A stretch of 64,000 nucleotides of DNA from Chloroflexota bacterium (GCA_009840625.1 VXNJ01000001.1:599086-663085); one strand, 5' to 3'. Counted from the stretch's first letter, positions 1 to 8,289 are shown. Numbers and translations are program-made. The notes: generated by a model from the letters alone, not told the origin.

Positions 1-117
1 GGCTTTCAGTTCAATCCGGTCCTGGCTGCGGCGGCGATGGGGCTCAGCATCCTGCTGGTGCTGGGGAATTCGCTGCGCCTGCGCTACCCGCGAATCGTAA
101 ACGCCACTTCGCGCTGA
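1..117 (+). CDS. Heavy-metal P-type ATPase, C-terminal end (partial)
   Basis: Only the last 38 codons are in the window; the gene begins to the left. The peptide runs through NPVLAAAAMGLSILLVLGNS and then LRLRYPR before the TGA stop. An NP..AA.AM..SS..V..NSLRLR tail is typical of the final transmembrane helix of copper/zinc P1B-type ATPases (CopA/ZntA group), which pump metal out of the cytoplasm using ATP. The metal specificity cannot be read from this fragment. Its 3' end overlaps convergently by about 34 bases with the lipoprotein gene on the other strand. Confidence 0.75.
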   Translation, partial: GFQFNPVLAAAAMGLSILLVLGNSLRLRYPRIVNATSR

Positions 118-758
118 ACCTGGCCGTCAATTAGGACGTCCGCCGAGTAGGCGCCCGGGATGGCATCGCCGGGGTCCAGGTAAAAGGCGAAATAGCCTCG
201 CGTGAATGCCGACTGCACCGGCTGCTCGTAGACGAACACCGGTTCATCGCCCCGTTTCCAGGCGATTCCAATGGTCGAGCCGGCGCCAATCCCGATGAAC
301 TCGGCCGAGACGTAGACCCGTTCGCCGGCATCGAATTCGGTGGCTCGCTCGCGCGGCCGCTGCTGCGAGTCGATCGATCGGGCGACCGCCGCCGTGCCCA
401 CGCGGCCGCGCACTGCCACGGTCGGGGACTGAGTCGGAACTACCCGGGTCGGAGTCAGGGTCGGGGGAGGGGCGGTCGGCGCGGGTGGGACCGGTTGCGT
501 TGGCGTCGGCTGAGGCGGCACCGTAACCACCGGCGTGGGAGTCGGCGCCTTATCCGGCGGCGGTTCGGGCGACTCGGTGGGGACGGTGGCCGGCGGCGCG
601 GCAGTCGGGTTGGGCGCCACGGTCGGTTCGGGCGTCGTGGGCAGCAGGTCGCATCCGCTGAGCGACATCGCGGCGGCGCAGATCAAGGCGAGAACCAGCG
701 TGCGCGACCGCGATCCGGTGACCACAGGTCGCCCGATCCACAACGTGGAATCTCTCAT
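84..758 (-). CDS. Pro/Thr-rich lipoprotein of unknown function
   Basis: A 224-residue protein from the ATG at 758 (an in-frame TTG lies upstream at 773). It has a lipoprotein signal peptide: basic start, hydrophobic TLVLALICAAAM and lipobox LSGC with the acceptor Cys near residue 36. About 80 residues of low-complexity Pro/Thr linker (PTPTP, PPAPTAPPP) follow, then a compact C-terminal domain of about 100 residues with alternating beta-strand-like segments (FDAGERVYVSAEF, GYFAFYLDPGDAIPG). It is probably a membrane-anchored extracytoplasmic beta-domain held out on a spacer. I do not recognise the family. It converges on the P-type ATPase gene. Confidence 0.6.
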   Translation of the reverse strand: MRDSTLWIGRPVVTGSRSRTLVLALICAAAMSLSGCDLLPTTPEPTVAPNPTAAPPATVPTESPEPPPDKAPTPTPVVTVPPQPTPTQPVPPAPTAPPPTLTPTRVVPTQSPTVAVRGRVGTAAVARSIDSQQRPRERATEFDAGERVYVSAEFIGIGAGSTIGIAWKRGDEPVFVYEQPVQSAFTRGYFAFYLDPGDAIPGAYSADVLIDGQVQREVAFTIRG

Positions 759-874
759 TCCGACCGACAACAACCTCGCCGCCCGCCGATATCCTGGCGG
801 AAATCGATTCTAGAAGCCGGCGCGACTGCTTCGTGTTGGCTGCACGCCGGGCACGGCCGTGAAAGCGGTCAAGT

Positions 875-1195
875 TCAGATGTTCGACTTTTCGGGCATCC
901 CCGGGGCGTCGATCTTGGCGAACTTGAGAACTTCGGTGTTGAGCGACATGCCGGCCGCCTTCTCACGCATGGCGTTCATGTGCGGTGCGACGGCGTGCTC
1001 GGCAAGTGCCTCGGCGGAGGTCCAGCGCTCCACCACCACCAGTTTTTCCGGATCCTCCGTGTTGCGGTGCAGCGTGTAGTGCAGGCAGCCCGCTTCCTCG
1101 TGCACGTTGATGAGGTTCTCACTGAAGATTTCGATGAACTGCTCTGTCTTGGACGGATCGGTGGTGATGTGGGCGATTACGGTCAGTTCGGACAC
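875..1195 (-). CDS. Antibiotic biosynthesis monooxygenase (ABM)-fold protein
   Basis: A small protein of 106 residues that reads as one ABM ferredoxin-like domain: an N-terminal strand LTVIAHITTDPSK, a central HEEAGCLHYTLHRNTEDP, then LVVVERWTSAEALAEH and PHMNAM. This layout matches YgiN-type quinol monooxygenases and related dimeric alpha/beta-barrel enzymes, which act without cofactor or are simply stress-linked. I chose the GTG at 1195 because GGAG lies six bases upstream; a TTG at 1207 would add four residues. The substrate is unknown. It stands alone between a lipoprotein gene and a GH32 enzyme gene. Confidence 0.75.
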   Translation of the reverse strand: MSELTVIAHITTDPSKTEQFIEIFSENLINVHEEAGCLHYTLHRNTEDPEKLVVVERWTSAEALAEHAVAPHMNAMREKAAGMSLNTEVLKFAKIDAPGMPEKSNI

Positions 1196-1230
1196 TGGCT
1201 TCTCCAATGCGCGGGCGGGGGCGCACCATG

Positions 1231-2619
1231 TTATTGGCCCGGGCTTGCCTCGCGCAGCCTCCAGGCCGCAAAACCGGTCAGGTTATCGAGGTCGGCCTCG
1301 CGGACCGGGATCCCGGGGTCATCGATTCGCGAAATCACGCGGGTCCCGATGCTCTGGTCCAGCTCAGGGTAGGCGCGCAGGGCGCCGGCCCGGCCGTTGG
1401 CGAACACTTCGACGACCGAGGCGTCGACGAACACCCGCAGCTCAACGTCTTCGCCCGGCGGCAAATGCAGTCGTCCTCCGGACACGGTGCGGTGGTTGCG
1501 CGCTTCGAGGCTGGATCCAGACGCATCAAGGGTCAGCCAATCGTTGGCAAAGCCATAGGTGATTTCAGTCCGCTCGAGGCCGTCGCCCGAATCCAGAACG
1601 CTCAGCCCGCAAACACCGTTCTCGACCCACGAAAAACGCGCAATGATTTCGATGCGGTCGCCAGCAACTTGGCCCGGTTCGCGCCAGTCGGGGGTTGCGG
1701 AAATGCGCAGCGCATCGACTTCAGGCGCCGGACTGCACACCAGCCGGCCGGCCCGGTCGCTGCCCAGCACCCGCGGCAGACTCTGCGCGCCAGACCAACC
1801 GGCGTCGACCTGCAGCTGCCGGGGCCGCTCTTCCTGCAGCCAGCCAAACATGATCCGGCGACCGGTTTGATCGGTGTAGCTCTGCGGGGCATACAAAGCC
1901 TGGCCCAGATCGACGCGACCGCCCGGCGCGCCTTCGAAGACCCGCCCGTGGTCGGGCGCGGTGTAGTAGAAAACCCGTCGATCGGGGTGCATGCTCACGA
2001 CTAGGAAATCGCGTCCGCCAGCCGTGAAGAAATCGGGGCATTCCCACATCGGCGAGCTTTCCTGGCCAATTGAAGAGGCAAAGACTCCGTCGTATTCCCA
2101 GCCGAGTAGATCGGGCGACCGGTACCCGAGCGCCAGACCGGACCGGCCGCTTTCGCCGGAGCCGATGATCATCCGCCAACCCCCGTCCTCGCGCCAGACC
2201 GAGTGGTCACGGAACCCCGGGGTGGTCAAACCGCGCGGAGGGCCGGCGATAACCGGATTGCCGCCGTATTTTTCTAGCTCGCTCAAATCTTCGTTACCGA
2301 ACGCGACGCAGGCCCGTTCGGGGGCCACGCCGGTGTAAATGATCACCGGCTGGCCGTCGTTGCTCACCGCACAACCCGAGTAGCAGGAGAGTGGGTCGGC
2401 ACCGACCTGGCCGGGCGAAAGGGCAATCGGCAGGATCTGCCAGTCGATCAGGTTCTCAGACCGGGCGTGCCCCCAGTGGATCCGCTCCGCCCAGGGGTTG
2501 TCGGGATTGTGTTGAAAAAACATGTGATGCATGCCGCGATGCTGGATCAGCCCGTTGGGGTCGTTCATCCAGTTGGCGGCCGGCTGAAAGTGGTAGTGCG
2601 TGCGATGGCGCGTGTTCAT
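1231..2619 (-). CDS. Glycoside hydrolase family 32 (sucrose/fructan hydrolase)
   Basis: A cytoplasmic beta-fructofuranosidase of about 462 residues that cleaves terminal fructose from sucrose, sucrose-6-phosphate or fructans. The nucleophile motif WMNDPNG sits near the start, followed by FRDHSVW (the R-D-P-like transition-state stabiliser region) and MWECPDFF with the acid/base Glu. A C-terminal beta-sandwich ends with DASVVEVFANGR, the GH32C signature. There is no signal peptide. The start is ambiguous: ATG 2619 places the catalytic motif near the N-terminus as usual, while GTG 2685 has an AGGAG only three bases away. No sugar transporter or LacI regulator is adjacent, so the substrate is unassigned. 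Confidence 0.9.
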   Translation of the reverse strand: MNTRHRTHYHFQPAANWMNDPNGLIQHRGMHHMFFQHNPDNPWAERIHWGHARSENLIDWQILPIALSPGQVGADPLSCYSGCAVSNDGQPVIIYTGVAPERACVAFGNEDLSELEKYGGNPVIAGPPRGLTTPGFRDHSVWREDGGWRMIIGSGESGRSGLALGYRSPDLLGWEYDGVFASSIGQESSPMWECPDFFTAGGRDFLVVSMHPDRRVFYYTAPDHGRVFEGAPGGRVDLGQALYAPQSYTDQTGRRIMFGWLQEERPRQLQVDAGWSGAQSLPRVLGSDRAGRLVCSPAPEVDALRISATPDWREPGQVAGDRIEIIARFSWVENGVCGLSVLDSGDGLERTEITYGFANDWLTLDASGSSLEARNHRTVSGGRLHLPPGEDVELRVFVDASVVEVFANGRAGALRAYPELDQSIGTRVISRIDDPGIPVREADLDNLTGFAAWRLREASPGQ

Positions 2620-2779
2620 GGTGCGGGGAGAAACGGGCTTGGATCGGGGCAAACCAATTAGAACCAACCGCACCGGGGAGCGCACGCGCTCCTAGATCGT
2701 CCGGCGCGCGATCCAGCGGCCAGGCAGTTGATGGGCTATTGCGATGGCCACGGCGCCGTCGTCGCCGGCCGTTACAGAG

Positions 2780-3220
2780 TCAATCGGGTTGGAGCGGGTC
2801 CCGGGTTTTGAGCTCGGGGAACAAACTGAAGTCCCGATCACATGTCAATAGAACTTCTGTGCCCCAAGCAATGCAAATGGCCGCAATCCTGGCATCGTGC
2901 ACGACCCGCCCGTTGACACGAGGACGCCGCGCGATTCTTTCGAATACGGCAAGAAAACCATCAGTTTCGGAGAGCATCTTTACTGACGGTGAGCAAGCCC
3001 ACGCATTCAATTGCCTCCACGCGGCATCGCGGTCAATCGACTCTCTGCCCCAAAAGCGAGCATTCGTCACGACGCTTAGGAATTCAGAGCAAACAGGCCA
3101 GGGGATTGCCCAGGGGGCATCGCCTTCGGCCAACGTCTGCAGCAACCGCGCCGCCGCACGGTGTTTGTTGGACTCGCGGCGGTGGGCATACACGAGTACG
3201 TTGGTGTCCACCGCGATCAA
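2780..3220 (-). CDS. VapC-like PIN-domain toxin
   Basis: 146 residues with the PIN ribonuclease layout: first acidic residue in AVDTNVLVYAH, then SEFLSVVTNARFW, a middle segment with VVHDARIAAICIAWG and the final acidic patch LLTCDRDFSLFPEL. These residues would bind the metal ions used to cut RNA. The gene starts at a TTG that overlaps the antitoxin stop (TTGA), so the two are translationally coupled. The cognate antitoxin lies directly upstream. It is a type II toxin-antitoxin toxin by family; the RNA target is unknown. Its base composition is less GC-rich than that of the neighbouring enzyme genes. Confidence 0.85.
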   Translation of the reverse strand: MIAVDTNVLVYAHRRESNKHRAAARLLQTLAEGDAPWAIPWPVCSEFLSVVTNARFWGRESIDRDAAWRQLNAWACSPSVKMLSETDGFLAVFERIARRPRVNGRVVHDARIAAICIAWGTEVLLTCDRDFSLFPELKTRDPLQPD

Positions 3221-3465
3221 CGTAATTCGTCATCCCCGTAAATTACGTCCCGCAACTCCTGCCAGGAGTACTTCTCCAATGGGTCGGGACGGCTTTCCGA
3301 TCCGACGCTCAGGTCCGGCAATCGGTAGCGAGGTCGCCGGCTATTGGCCTGCAAGACGATTCGCAAGCCTTCTTCAACCACCGACCGCAGCGGACGGCCC
3401 GTCATTTTTCCCAGATTTTTGGCTTGGCGAAGTAGCTCGTCATCTATATCGATCGTGGTTTTCAT
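3217..3465 (-). CDS. VapB-like ribbon-helix-helix antitoxin
   Basis: 82 residues from the ATG at 3465, beginning MKTTIDIDDELLRQAK, the ribbon-helix-helix start of VapB/DUF2191-type antitoxins in which the first strand contacts DNA and the helices dimerise. A C-terminal tail (PLEKYSWQELRDVIYG) would thread into the PIN toxin. The gene is followed by the toxin with a TTGA overlap. A good promoter and paired direct repeats lie just upstream, consistent with autoregulation by the antitoxin or toxin-antitoxin complex. An upstream in-frame start at 3489 would add eight residues and place the start inside the promoter, so it is disfavoured. Confidence 0.85.
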   Translation of the reverse strand: MKTTIDIDDELLRQAKNLGKMTGRPLRSVVEEGLRIVLQANSRRPRYRLPDLSVGSESRPDPLEKYSWQELRDVIYGDDELR

Positions 3466-3470
3466 GCGTA

Positions 3471-3486
3471 CCCATACGTCCCATAC
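3471..3486 (-). promoter_or_regulatory. Direct repeats, candidate antitoxin operator
   Basis: Two copies of CCCATAC (read GTATGGG on the minus strand), at 3471-3477 and 3480-3486, are spaced nine bases apart. They lie between the predicted -10 box and the antitoxin ATG. Position and repeat form suit autorepression by a ribbon-helix-helix dimer pair; binding is inferred only. Confidence 0.45.
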
Positions 3487-3489
3487 CAC

Positions 3490-3519
3490 CTTATATGGCT
3501 ACTACATACTAATACTCAA
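3490..3519 (-). promoter_or_regulatory. Sigma-70-type promoter of the vapBC-like pair
   Basis: On the minus strand TTGAGT (3514-3519) and TATAAG (3490-3495) are separated by 18 bases. They match the -35 and -10 consensus at 4/6 and 5/6. The expected transcription start is near 3483, about 18 bases before the antitoxin ATG. The region is noticeably AT-richer than its surroundings. Confidence 0.55.
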
Positions 3520-3574
3520 AAGAACCGTTGACACTCGTGAGGCAGATTTCCGACCACGCTAGGGGAAGGGGCTG

Positions 3575-3769
3575 TCAGCAATCAGAGGTCGAACCCAATT
3601 GCCGTTCAATCAGCGATTCGACTACATTCCCTGCTTTGGAATTGGCTAGCCGATCCCGAGCTTCCCTGCGGGCAATCGTCCCGGTAACTTTGTTGCCGGA
3701 ATCCCGCAATTCTTGAAGCACTCCTAGCGTTTCTTGGGCGGCTTGTCGAAACGACCGCGGCGGCGGTGT
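3575..3769 (-). pseudogene. Possible relic of a small gene upstream of the TA pair
   Basis: Between the toxin-antitoxin promoter and the methyltransferase gene, the minus strand has a 64-codon stop-free segment whose translation looks like real protein: VLQELRDSGNKVTGTIAR, then REARDRLANSKAGNVVESL, ending before a TGA at 3575. It has no ATG; the first usable start is a GTG at 3721 inside the conserved-looking part. Upstream coding-like text lies in other frames, suggesting a frameshifted or truncated gene rather than an intact one. The family is not recognised. The rest of 3520-3921 shows no other supportable gene. Confidence 0.3.
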
Positions 3770-3921
3770 TTATCTCCCCAGCCAGCTGAGTGCAATCATC
3801 GGCATTAGAGGTGCGCAGATCGCGACTTGCCCAACATTTCGTGTTCGCTCGTCTCAAATTGCAGGAGTACATTCCGGAATTGCTAGCACCACCGGGAATG
3901 AATCCTCGCGCGCTTCGGAAC

Positions 3922-4569
3922 TTAGCGCTTCAGCGCGAACGTGAGCCCGTCGGAAATCGGCAGGAGGACCGAGTCGGTGCGCTGGTCGGCGCTGATGCGC
4001 TCGTTTAGCTCGCGCGCTCGCAGGGACCGCTCGGAGTCTTCGGAATCCACCCCGGAAAGCGCATTGTCGATCAGGATCACTCCGCCCGGACGCAGGCGCG
4101 GCAGGACCTCTTCGTAGTAGAGCCAGTTCGAACTCTTGTCGGCATCGAGGAACGCCAGGTCGAACTGTTCCCGTTTCGGCATGGCGCGGACTATCGGCAG
4201 CGCTTCGCCTTGGCGCAATTCGATCCGGTCCGAGAGCCCGGCGCGACGCCAGTAGCGCTCCGCCACGCAGGTCCATTCGGGGCTGTCGTCGCAGCAGATC
4301 AGCTTTCCGTCGGGCGGGAGCGCCCGGGCAATGCAGATCGACGAGTAACCCGTGAAGGTTCCCAGTTCCAGGGCTGTTCGGGCACCGATCAGGCGGGTCA
4401 GCAAATTCATGAACGATCCCTGCGCCGGCGAAATCTGCATTCCGGCCCAGTCCTTGGTCAATTCGTCGGTTTCGGCGATCAGGTCCGACAGCAACTCGTC
4501 CGGCGGCATGCTGACCGCGGTCATATGGTCGTAAACCGCGTCGTTTAGGGCCCGGTACTTGCGACGCAT
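3922..4569 (-). CDS. Class I SAM-dependent O-methyltransferase
   Basis: 215 residues from ATG 4569, matching the catechol O-methyltransferase-like family (PF01596). The SAM-binding motif is LELGTFTGYSS near residue 70; CCDDSPEW follows the second strand; FLDADKS (Asp near 142) and IDNAL (Asp/Asn near 168) are the metal-binding residues of this Mg-dependent group. The small-molecule acceptor is unknown. Its start lies five bases after the stop of the upstream dehydrogenase gene, so the two are cotranscribed. A longer reading to 4674 would overlap that gene by 100 bases and adds unlikely sequence. Confidence 0.85.
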   Translation of the reverse strand: MRRKYRALNDAVYDHMTAVSMPPDELLSDLIAETDELTKDWAGMQISPAQGSFMNLLTRLIGARTALELGTFTGYSSICIARALPPDGKLICCDDSPEWTCVAERYWRRAGLSDRIELRQGEALPIVRAMPKREQFDLAFLDADKSSNWLYYEEVLPRLRPGGVILIDNALSGVDSEDSERSLRARELNERISADQRTDSVLLPISDGLTFALKR

Positions 4570-4573
4570 CGAG

Positions 4574-5707
4574 TCACCCACGCGGCGGAGGCGGGTCGCC
4601 GGCGCGGTTGGCCAGCGTCCGGTCGCTGAGCTGGAAACGGGGCTCGTACCCCTTTCGCAGGCGGTCGATCTCATCGACCATCAACTCGAAAAAACGCGTC
4701 CGCGAGGCCCGCGTGTTGCCGGCGATGTGCGGGGAGATGAACACGTTCGGCAGGTCGCGGATCTCCGAATCGATCGGGATCGTGTCGGGATCGAAGACGT
4801 CCAGGCAGACGCTGATGTCGCCTTCCCGGCAGCGCTCGATCAGGGCATCGGAATCCACCACCGCGCCGCGCGAGACGTTCACGAAAACACAGTCGGGGCG
4901 GATCAGGTCTAACTCGGCCCAGCCAATCCTGTGCCGGGTGGCCGGGGTCAATGGCAGAAGGCAGACGACAACGTCGGCCAGGGCGAAGGCCGCCTCCCAG
5001 CCGACCAACTCGAACCCGATCGCGTCGGCGGTCTCGATCGGGATGTAGGGATCGTGGACCAGGATTGGGGTTTTGAACGGTCTCAGGTACTCGATCAAGC
5101 GCCGCCCGATGTGCCCGCAACCGAGCATGCTCACGGTCTTTCCCTCGAGCTCGCCGCGCCGGTAGAAAGGCAGGTCGGGACGGGTGTCGCCTGAAGGAAC
5201 GTCCTCGTGATTGATGATCCGCCGATACAACGCCCCGGCGTCGCGCAGGCCGATCATCATCAACGCCAGGGCCCATTCGGAGACGGGGTACGAGGAACCC
5301 TGCGTCGTATCGACCGCGACAACGCCGCGGGCCGAGCAAGCCGCCACGTCGATCCGGCGCGCCAGCCGGTCGCCTTCCAGCTCGCCGACCAGGCGCAGGC
5401 GCGGGGTCATCGACAGCAGCGAACCGGTGATGCGCGGTGACCCATGGCAAACGATCAACGCGTCAAGTCCAAGCGCGAATTCGGCCAGGGCGGCTTCGGC
5501 GTGGGCGTCGTACGGGGGCGGCCGATGCCATTCGGATTCGAGATCCGACTCAAGCCAGTCAAAGCTGGCGAAATCTCCGAGGCGGGCGAGGTCGCCTACC
5601 CCGATGTACTCGGCCCGCACGTGCGCGTTGGCGCAAAGACCGACGGCTAATTTGGCAGCTATGACATCTCCCCCTCGGATGCGGTCGCTGGCGATTCCAG
5701 GCCCCAA
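4574..5707 (-). CDS. D-2-hydroxyacid dehydrogenase family protein
   Basis: About 377 residues, NAD(P)-dependent reductase/dehydrogenase of 2-hydroxy acids. The Rossmann motif is GCGHIG (about residues 196-201), with VSRGAVVD carrying the substrate-binding Arg near 280 and SPHIAG carrying the catalytic His. The usual catalytic Glu position in DVF..E reads as Asp (DVFDPDT), a conservative change. The quaternary core LEGKTVSMLG is well kept. The start is uncertain; TTG 5707 is the longest, and the first residues are poorly conserved. It is divergent from the SDR gene at 5747 and precedes the O-methyltransferase gene in one operon. The substrate is not predictable. Confidence 0.85.
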   Translation of the reverse strand: MGPGIASDRIRGGDVIAAKLAVGLCANAHVRAEYIGVGDLARLGDFASFDWLESDLESEWHRPPPYDAHAEAALAEFALGLDALIVCHGSPRITGSLLSMTPRLRLVGELEGDRLARRIDVAACSARGVVAVDTTQGSSYPVSEWALALMMIGLRDAGALYRRIINHEDVPSGDTRPDLPFYRRGELEGKTVSMLGCGHIGRRLIEYLRPFKTPILVHDPYIPIETADAIGFELVGWEAAFALADVVVCLLPLTPATRHRIGWAELDLIRPDCVFVNVSRGAVVDSDALIERCREGDISVCLDVFDPDTIPIDSEIRDLPNVFISPHIAGNTRASRTRFFELMVDEIDRLRKGYEPRFQLSDRTLANRAGDPPPPRG

Positions 5708-5746
5708 ATAACGATAATGGCCCCGAGGTTAAAACACGGGGGCGCG

Positions 5747-6535
5747 ATGTCCAAATTGAAGGTGCTGGTCACCGGTGCGACCGGTCAGATCGGCCGCACG
5801 ATCATGGAGGATCTGAGCAACCGCTGGGAATTGACCGCAACCTCGCGCAGTTCCAATCCGGATCCGCGGTTCATCGAGCTGGATTTCTCGGACATGGACG
5901 AGACGGTTGCGGCATTTTCGGGCCAGGACGCGATCGTCCACATGCACGGCAAGGCCAACCACGACACCGACGAATTCGAACCGTACCTGCGGTCGAACAT
6001 CATCGACCTGTACGCGGCGTACGAGGCGACTCGGCTGGCCGGCGTCAAGCGCTTCATCTTCGCCAGCTCCAACCATGCCGCCGGCTGGCAGGAGCTGGCC
6101 GGGCAGGCGGCCGGGCCGGACGTCGGATACCGTCCGGACGGCTTTTACGGCGCCGCCAAGGTCTACGGCGAAGCGCTCGGCAACTACTATTCCGACCGCT
6201 ACGGGATGGAAGTGGTCTGCTTGCGGATCGGCAGCTACAAGTACCGGGCCAAACCGACCGAATGGGAGGGGCGGCGGATCCTTTCGACTTGGCTGTCCGA
6301 CCGCGACCTGATCGACTTGGTAACCCGCTCGGTCGAAACCGCGGGGATCTCCTTCGGCGTCTACTACGGCGTCTCCAACAACGCCCGCTCTTACTGGGAC
6401 ATCACCTCGGCGGTCGCCGACCTCGGCTACATCCCCTCCGACAACGCCGAGGAATACGCCGACGCGGTAATCGCCGGCGGCGGGATGTCCGGTCTCTGGG
6501 ACATCGTCATTCCCGGCATCATCGAATCGAGTTAA
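5747..6535 (+). CDS. NAD-dependent epimerase/dehydratase, uronate dehydrogenase-like
   Basis: 262 residues, extended short-chain dehydrogenase. The Rossmann motif GATGQIG is at the N-terminus. FASSNHAAGW corresponds to the S-S-N-H segment of uronate dehydrogenases, and YGAAK supplies the catalytic Tyr-Lys pair. CLRIGSY and the late GVSNNARSYWD also resemble that subfamily. Uronate dehydrogenases oxidise galacturonate or glucuronate to aldarolactones; here the assignment is by motif only. I chose ATG 5747 over 5717 because homology starts immediately there. The next gene starts one base after its stop, implying an operon. Confidence 0.8.
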   Translation: MSKLKVLVTGATGQIGRTIMEDLSNRWELTATSRSSNPDPRFIELDFSDMDETVAAFSGQDAIVHMHGKANHDTDEFEPYLRSNIIDLYAAYEATRLAGVKRFIFASSNHAAGWQELAGQAAGPDVGYRPDGFYGAAKVYGEALGNYYSDRYGMEVVCLRIGSYKYRAKPTEWEGRRILSTWLSDRDLIDLVTRSVETAGISFGVYYGVSNNARSYWDITSAVADLGYIPSDNAEEYADAVIAGGGMSGLWDIVIPGIIESS

Positions 6536-6536
6536 C

Positions 6537-7025
6537 ATGGCCGCTTCAACCGACGCAACCCTGCGCGAACTGATGATCTCGCGCCTAGCGGCCCGCGGCC
6601 CCAGCACGCTGCCCGGCGTCGACGGTCAGTTCCTGGCCGCACGTCGGGCCCTCGGCGAAGATCCGGACACCTACTTCACGCTGGAACTCTCCGACGGCGA
6701 ATGGGTCCTCGAGTGGACCCGCGATCGTCAGTCGCTGGGACGGCTGCCGCGGGCGGGCCTTGAGCGCTACGCCGACGCCGTCCTGGCCGCCAAGTCAGAG
6801 GCGCTCAGGAACGCCCTTGAAGGCCCATTGACAATGCTGGCCGCAGCCGAACTGCTCGACTTGCCGGTGGACCTGGTCGCCGCCGCGGTCCGGGATGGCT
6901 CCCTGTCCGCCAGGGCAAGCGATGACGCGGGGATGACTGTCTCGTTCGCCGATCTATTGGCCTGGGGGAATTCGTCCGGCGGCAGTTCGTGGTTCGGGCT
7001 CGACCCGACGCTGGAGATCAGCTAG
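6537..7025 (+). CDS. Hypothetical protein with excisionase-like C-terminal half
   Basis: 162 residues, no recognised family. The first 90 residues are charged and globular (FTLELSDGEWVLEWTRDR), rich in alpha/beta pattern without membrane segments. The C-terminal half, LTMLAAAELLDLPVDLVAAA followed by VRDGSLSA, resembles a MerR/excisionase-like helix-turn-helix (a strategy of A.ELLGV....V..AVRDG.L), so DNA binding is possible but unproven. The ATG lies directly after the SDR stop, so it is probably cotranscribed with it. Confidence 0.6.
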   Translation: MAASTDATLRELMISRLAARGPSTLPGVDGQFLAARRALGEDPDTYFTLELSDGEWVLEWTRDRQSLGRLPRAGLERYADAVLAAKSEALRNALEGPLTMLAAAELLDLPVDLVAAAVRDGSLSARASDDAGMTVSFADLLAWGNSSGGSSWFGLDPTLEIS

Positions 7026-7054
7026 ACGGAAGCTAAACCGGACCGCTGAACTTT

Positions 7055-7441
7055 TCAGCGGACCTTGGAAAAGCCCTTCTCGAAGGGACGCGCCCGCTCG
7101 ACCGGTTTGAAGCGCCAGATCCGGGAACCGGACCGGCCGGCGTCGTCCGACCGCTGCAGCGTTTCGCCGGCCACGAACGACCCGCCCTGCGGCATCGGCA
7201 GGCCCTGCACGCGCTCGCGGAATTTGCCGCGGCCGCGCGCAAGGTCATGAACGTCATGGCCTTGTTCGTGGAGTTGATCCAGGACCTCGTCAAGCGAAAG
7301 CACGGTACCGCACTTGCAGGTGAAACTGTCGGTCCAGCGCAGGCGCGCCTTGCGGATCGCAAGCTCTTGGCCGTCCGGACAGCGGACCACGAAGACTTTT
7401 TCGCGGCTGCGCGGTCGCTTGTCGGCCTCGGTCGAAGCCAT
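7055..7441 (-). CDS. Hypothetical protein with CxC-type zinc-ribbon-like N-terminus
   Basis: 128 residues from ATG 7441. Cysteines occur in VVRCPDGQE and in FTCKCGTVLSLDEV, giving three Cys that could form a partial zinc site with a nearby His (HEQGHDVHD). The C-terminal 40 residues are rich in Arg and Gly. There is no signal peptide or membrane segment. Convergent with the gene ending at 7025. I do not recognise the family, and a housekeeping RNA- or DNA-binding role would be guesswork. Confidence 0.5.
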   Translation of the reverse strand: MASTEADKRPRSREKVFVVRCPDGQELAIRKARLRWTDSFTCKCGTVLSLDEVLDQLHEQGHDVHDLARGRGKFRERVQGLPMPQGGSFVAGETLQRSDDAGRSGSRIWRFKPVERARPFEKGFSKVR

Positions 7442-7532
7442 TCCGCCTCCGGTCGTCTGCTGGTCGGGGCCAATTTGCCCGTGGCTGTTTCGTGCCCCTG
7501 ATCGGATTTTAATTTTGGGGACCAGCGGCGGT

Positions 7533-8285
7533 TCAATCGGACGGCCGGGCGACGAAGATCAACTGGCCTCCGGCATCGCGGAACGGGCGGCGGTCGAATC
7601 CTCCGTATAGGGATTCGATCCAGAAACCCGACCCGACCAGCTGGGTTTCCAGTTCCGGCCAGCTGTGGAGATGCAGTCCGTAGCTGTGCTGGCTGGCAAT
7701 CCGTCCACGCCCGTGGCGGTAACTGACGTGCGAGATTCCGGCCCGCAAATCGGGATCGTAGCGGTAACTCCTATCCCGCCACCACGAACCCGAGCCGCCC
7801 GCCAACGGTGCCGACTCTTCATCGGGCAGGGCGTCAAATCCGGTCATCGCGAACAGTTCCGCCACCAGCTTTCCGCCCCTATCCAGATGCGACCGGACCC
7901 GTTCCAGAACCAGCGGCAGCTCGCGGTGCGGCACCAGCAGAAGCGCGTTGAACGCGGCCATGACCAGACTGAACTCGTCTTCCAGTTCCAGATCCTGCAT
8001 CGACTGGAGATGGAGTCTGGCGCCGAAACCGCATACCGCCGGATCGGCGCGAAGCCGTTCGCGGGCCCGGGCCAGCATCGCCGGTGAGGAATCGATGCCG
8101 GTCATCACGGCACCTCCCCGGGCGAGGGGCGCCAGCAGGCGCCCCGAACCGCAGGCGAGTTCAAGCACCTTCGAGTCCGGCGCCGGCAGCTGGCCTTGCC
8201 AGAATTCCAGCTCGCCGGTCCGCGGGCCCGGGTACTCGAGGTCGTAGTGGGCGGCGACGTCGTCGTAGGCGCGGCGATTGTCCAT
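7533..8285 (-). CDS. Class I SAM-dependent methyltransferase
   Basis: 250 residues. DDVAAHYDLEYP opens the domain, followed by SAM-binding motif I VLELACGSGRLLAPLA and the acidic GIDSSPAML, with MAAFNALLLVPHRE as motif IV and LDRGGKLVAELF as the post-motif strand. This is the Methyltransf_25/11 type acting on small molecules; the acceptor cannot be named. The gene begins four bases after the endonuclease V stop, so they form an operon with the MFS gene upstream. Confidence 0.85.
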   Translation of the reverse strand: MDNRRAYDDVAAHYDLEYPGPRTGELEFWQGQLPAPDSKVLELACGSGRLLAPLARGGAVMTGIDSSPAMLARARERLRADPAVCGFGARLHLQSMQDLELEDEFSLVMAAFNALLLVPHRELPLVLERVRSHLDRGGKLVAELFAMTGFDALPDEESAPLAGGSGSWWRDRSYRYDPDLRAGISHVSYRHGRGRIASQHSYGLHLHSWPELETQLVGSGFWIESLYGGFDRRPFRDAGGQLIFVARPSD

Positions 8286-8289
8286 GGAC

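Noticed and set aside
3606..3872. An 88-residue minus-strand frame near the first TA pair
   Set aside because: Ser/Arg-rich, no domain-like pattern; another frame of the same stretch (3575-3769) looks more protein-like.
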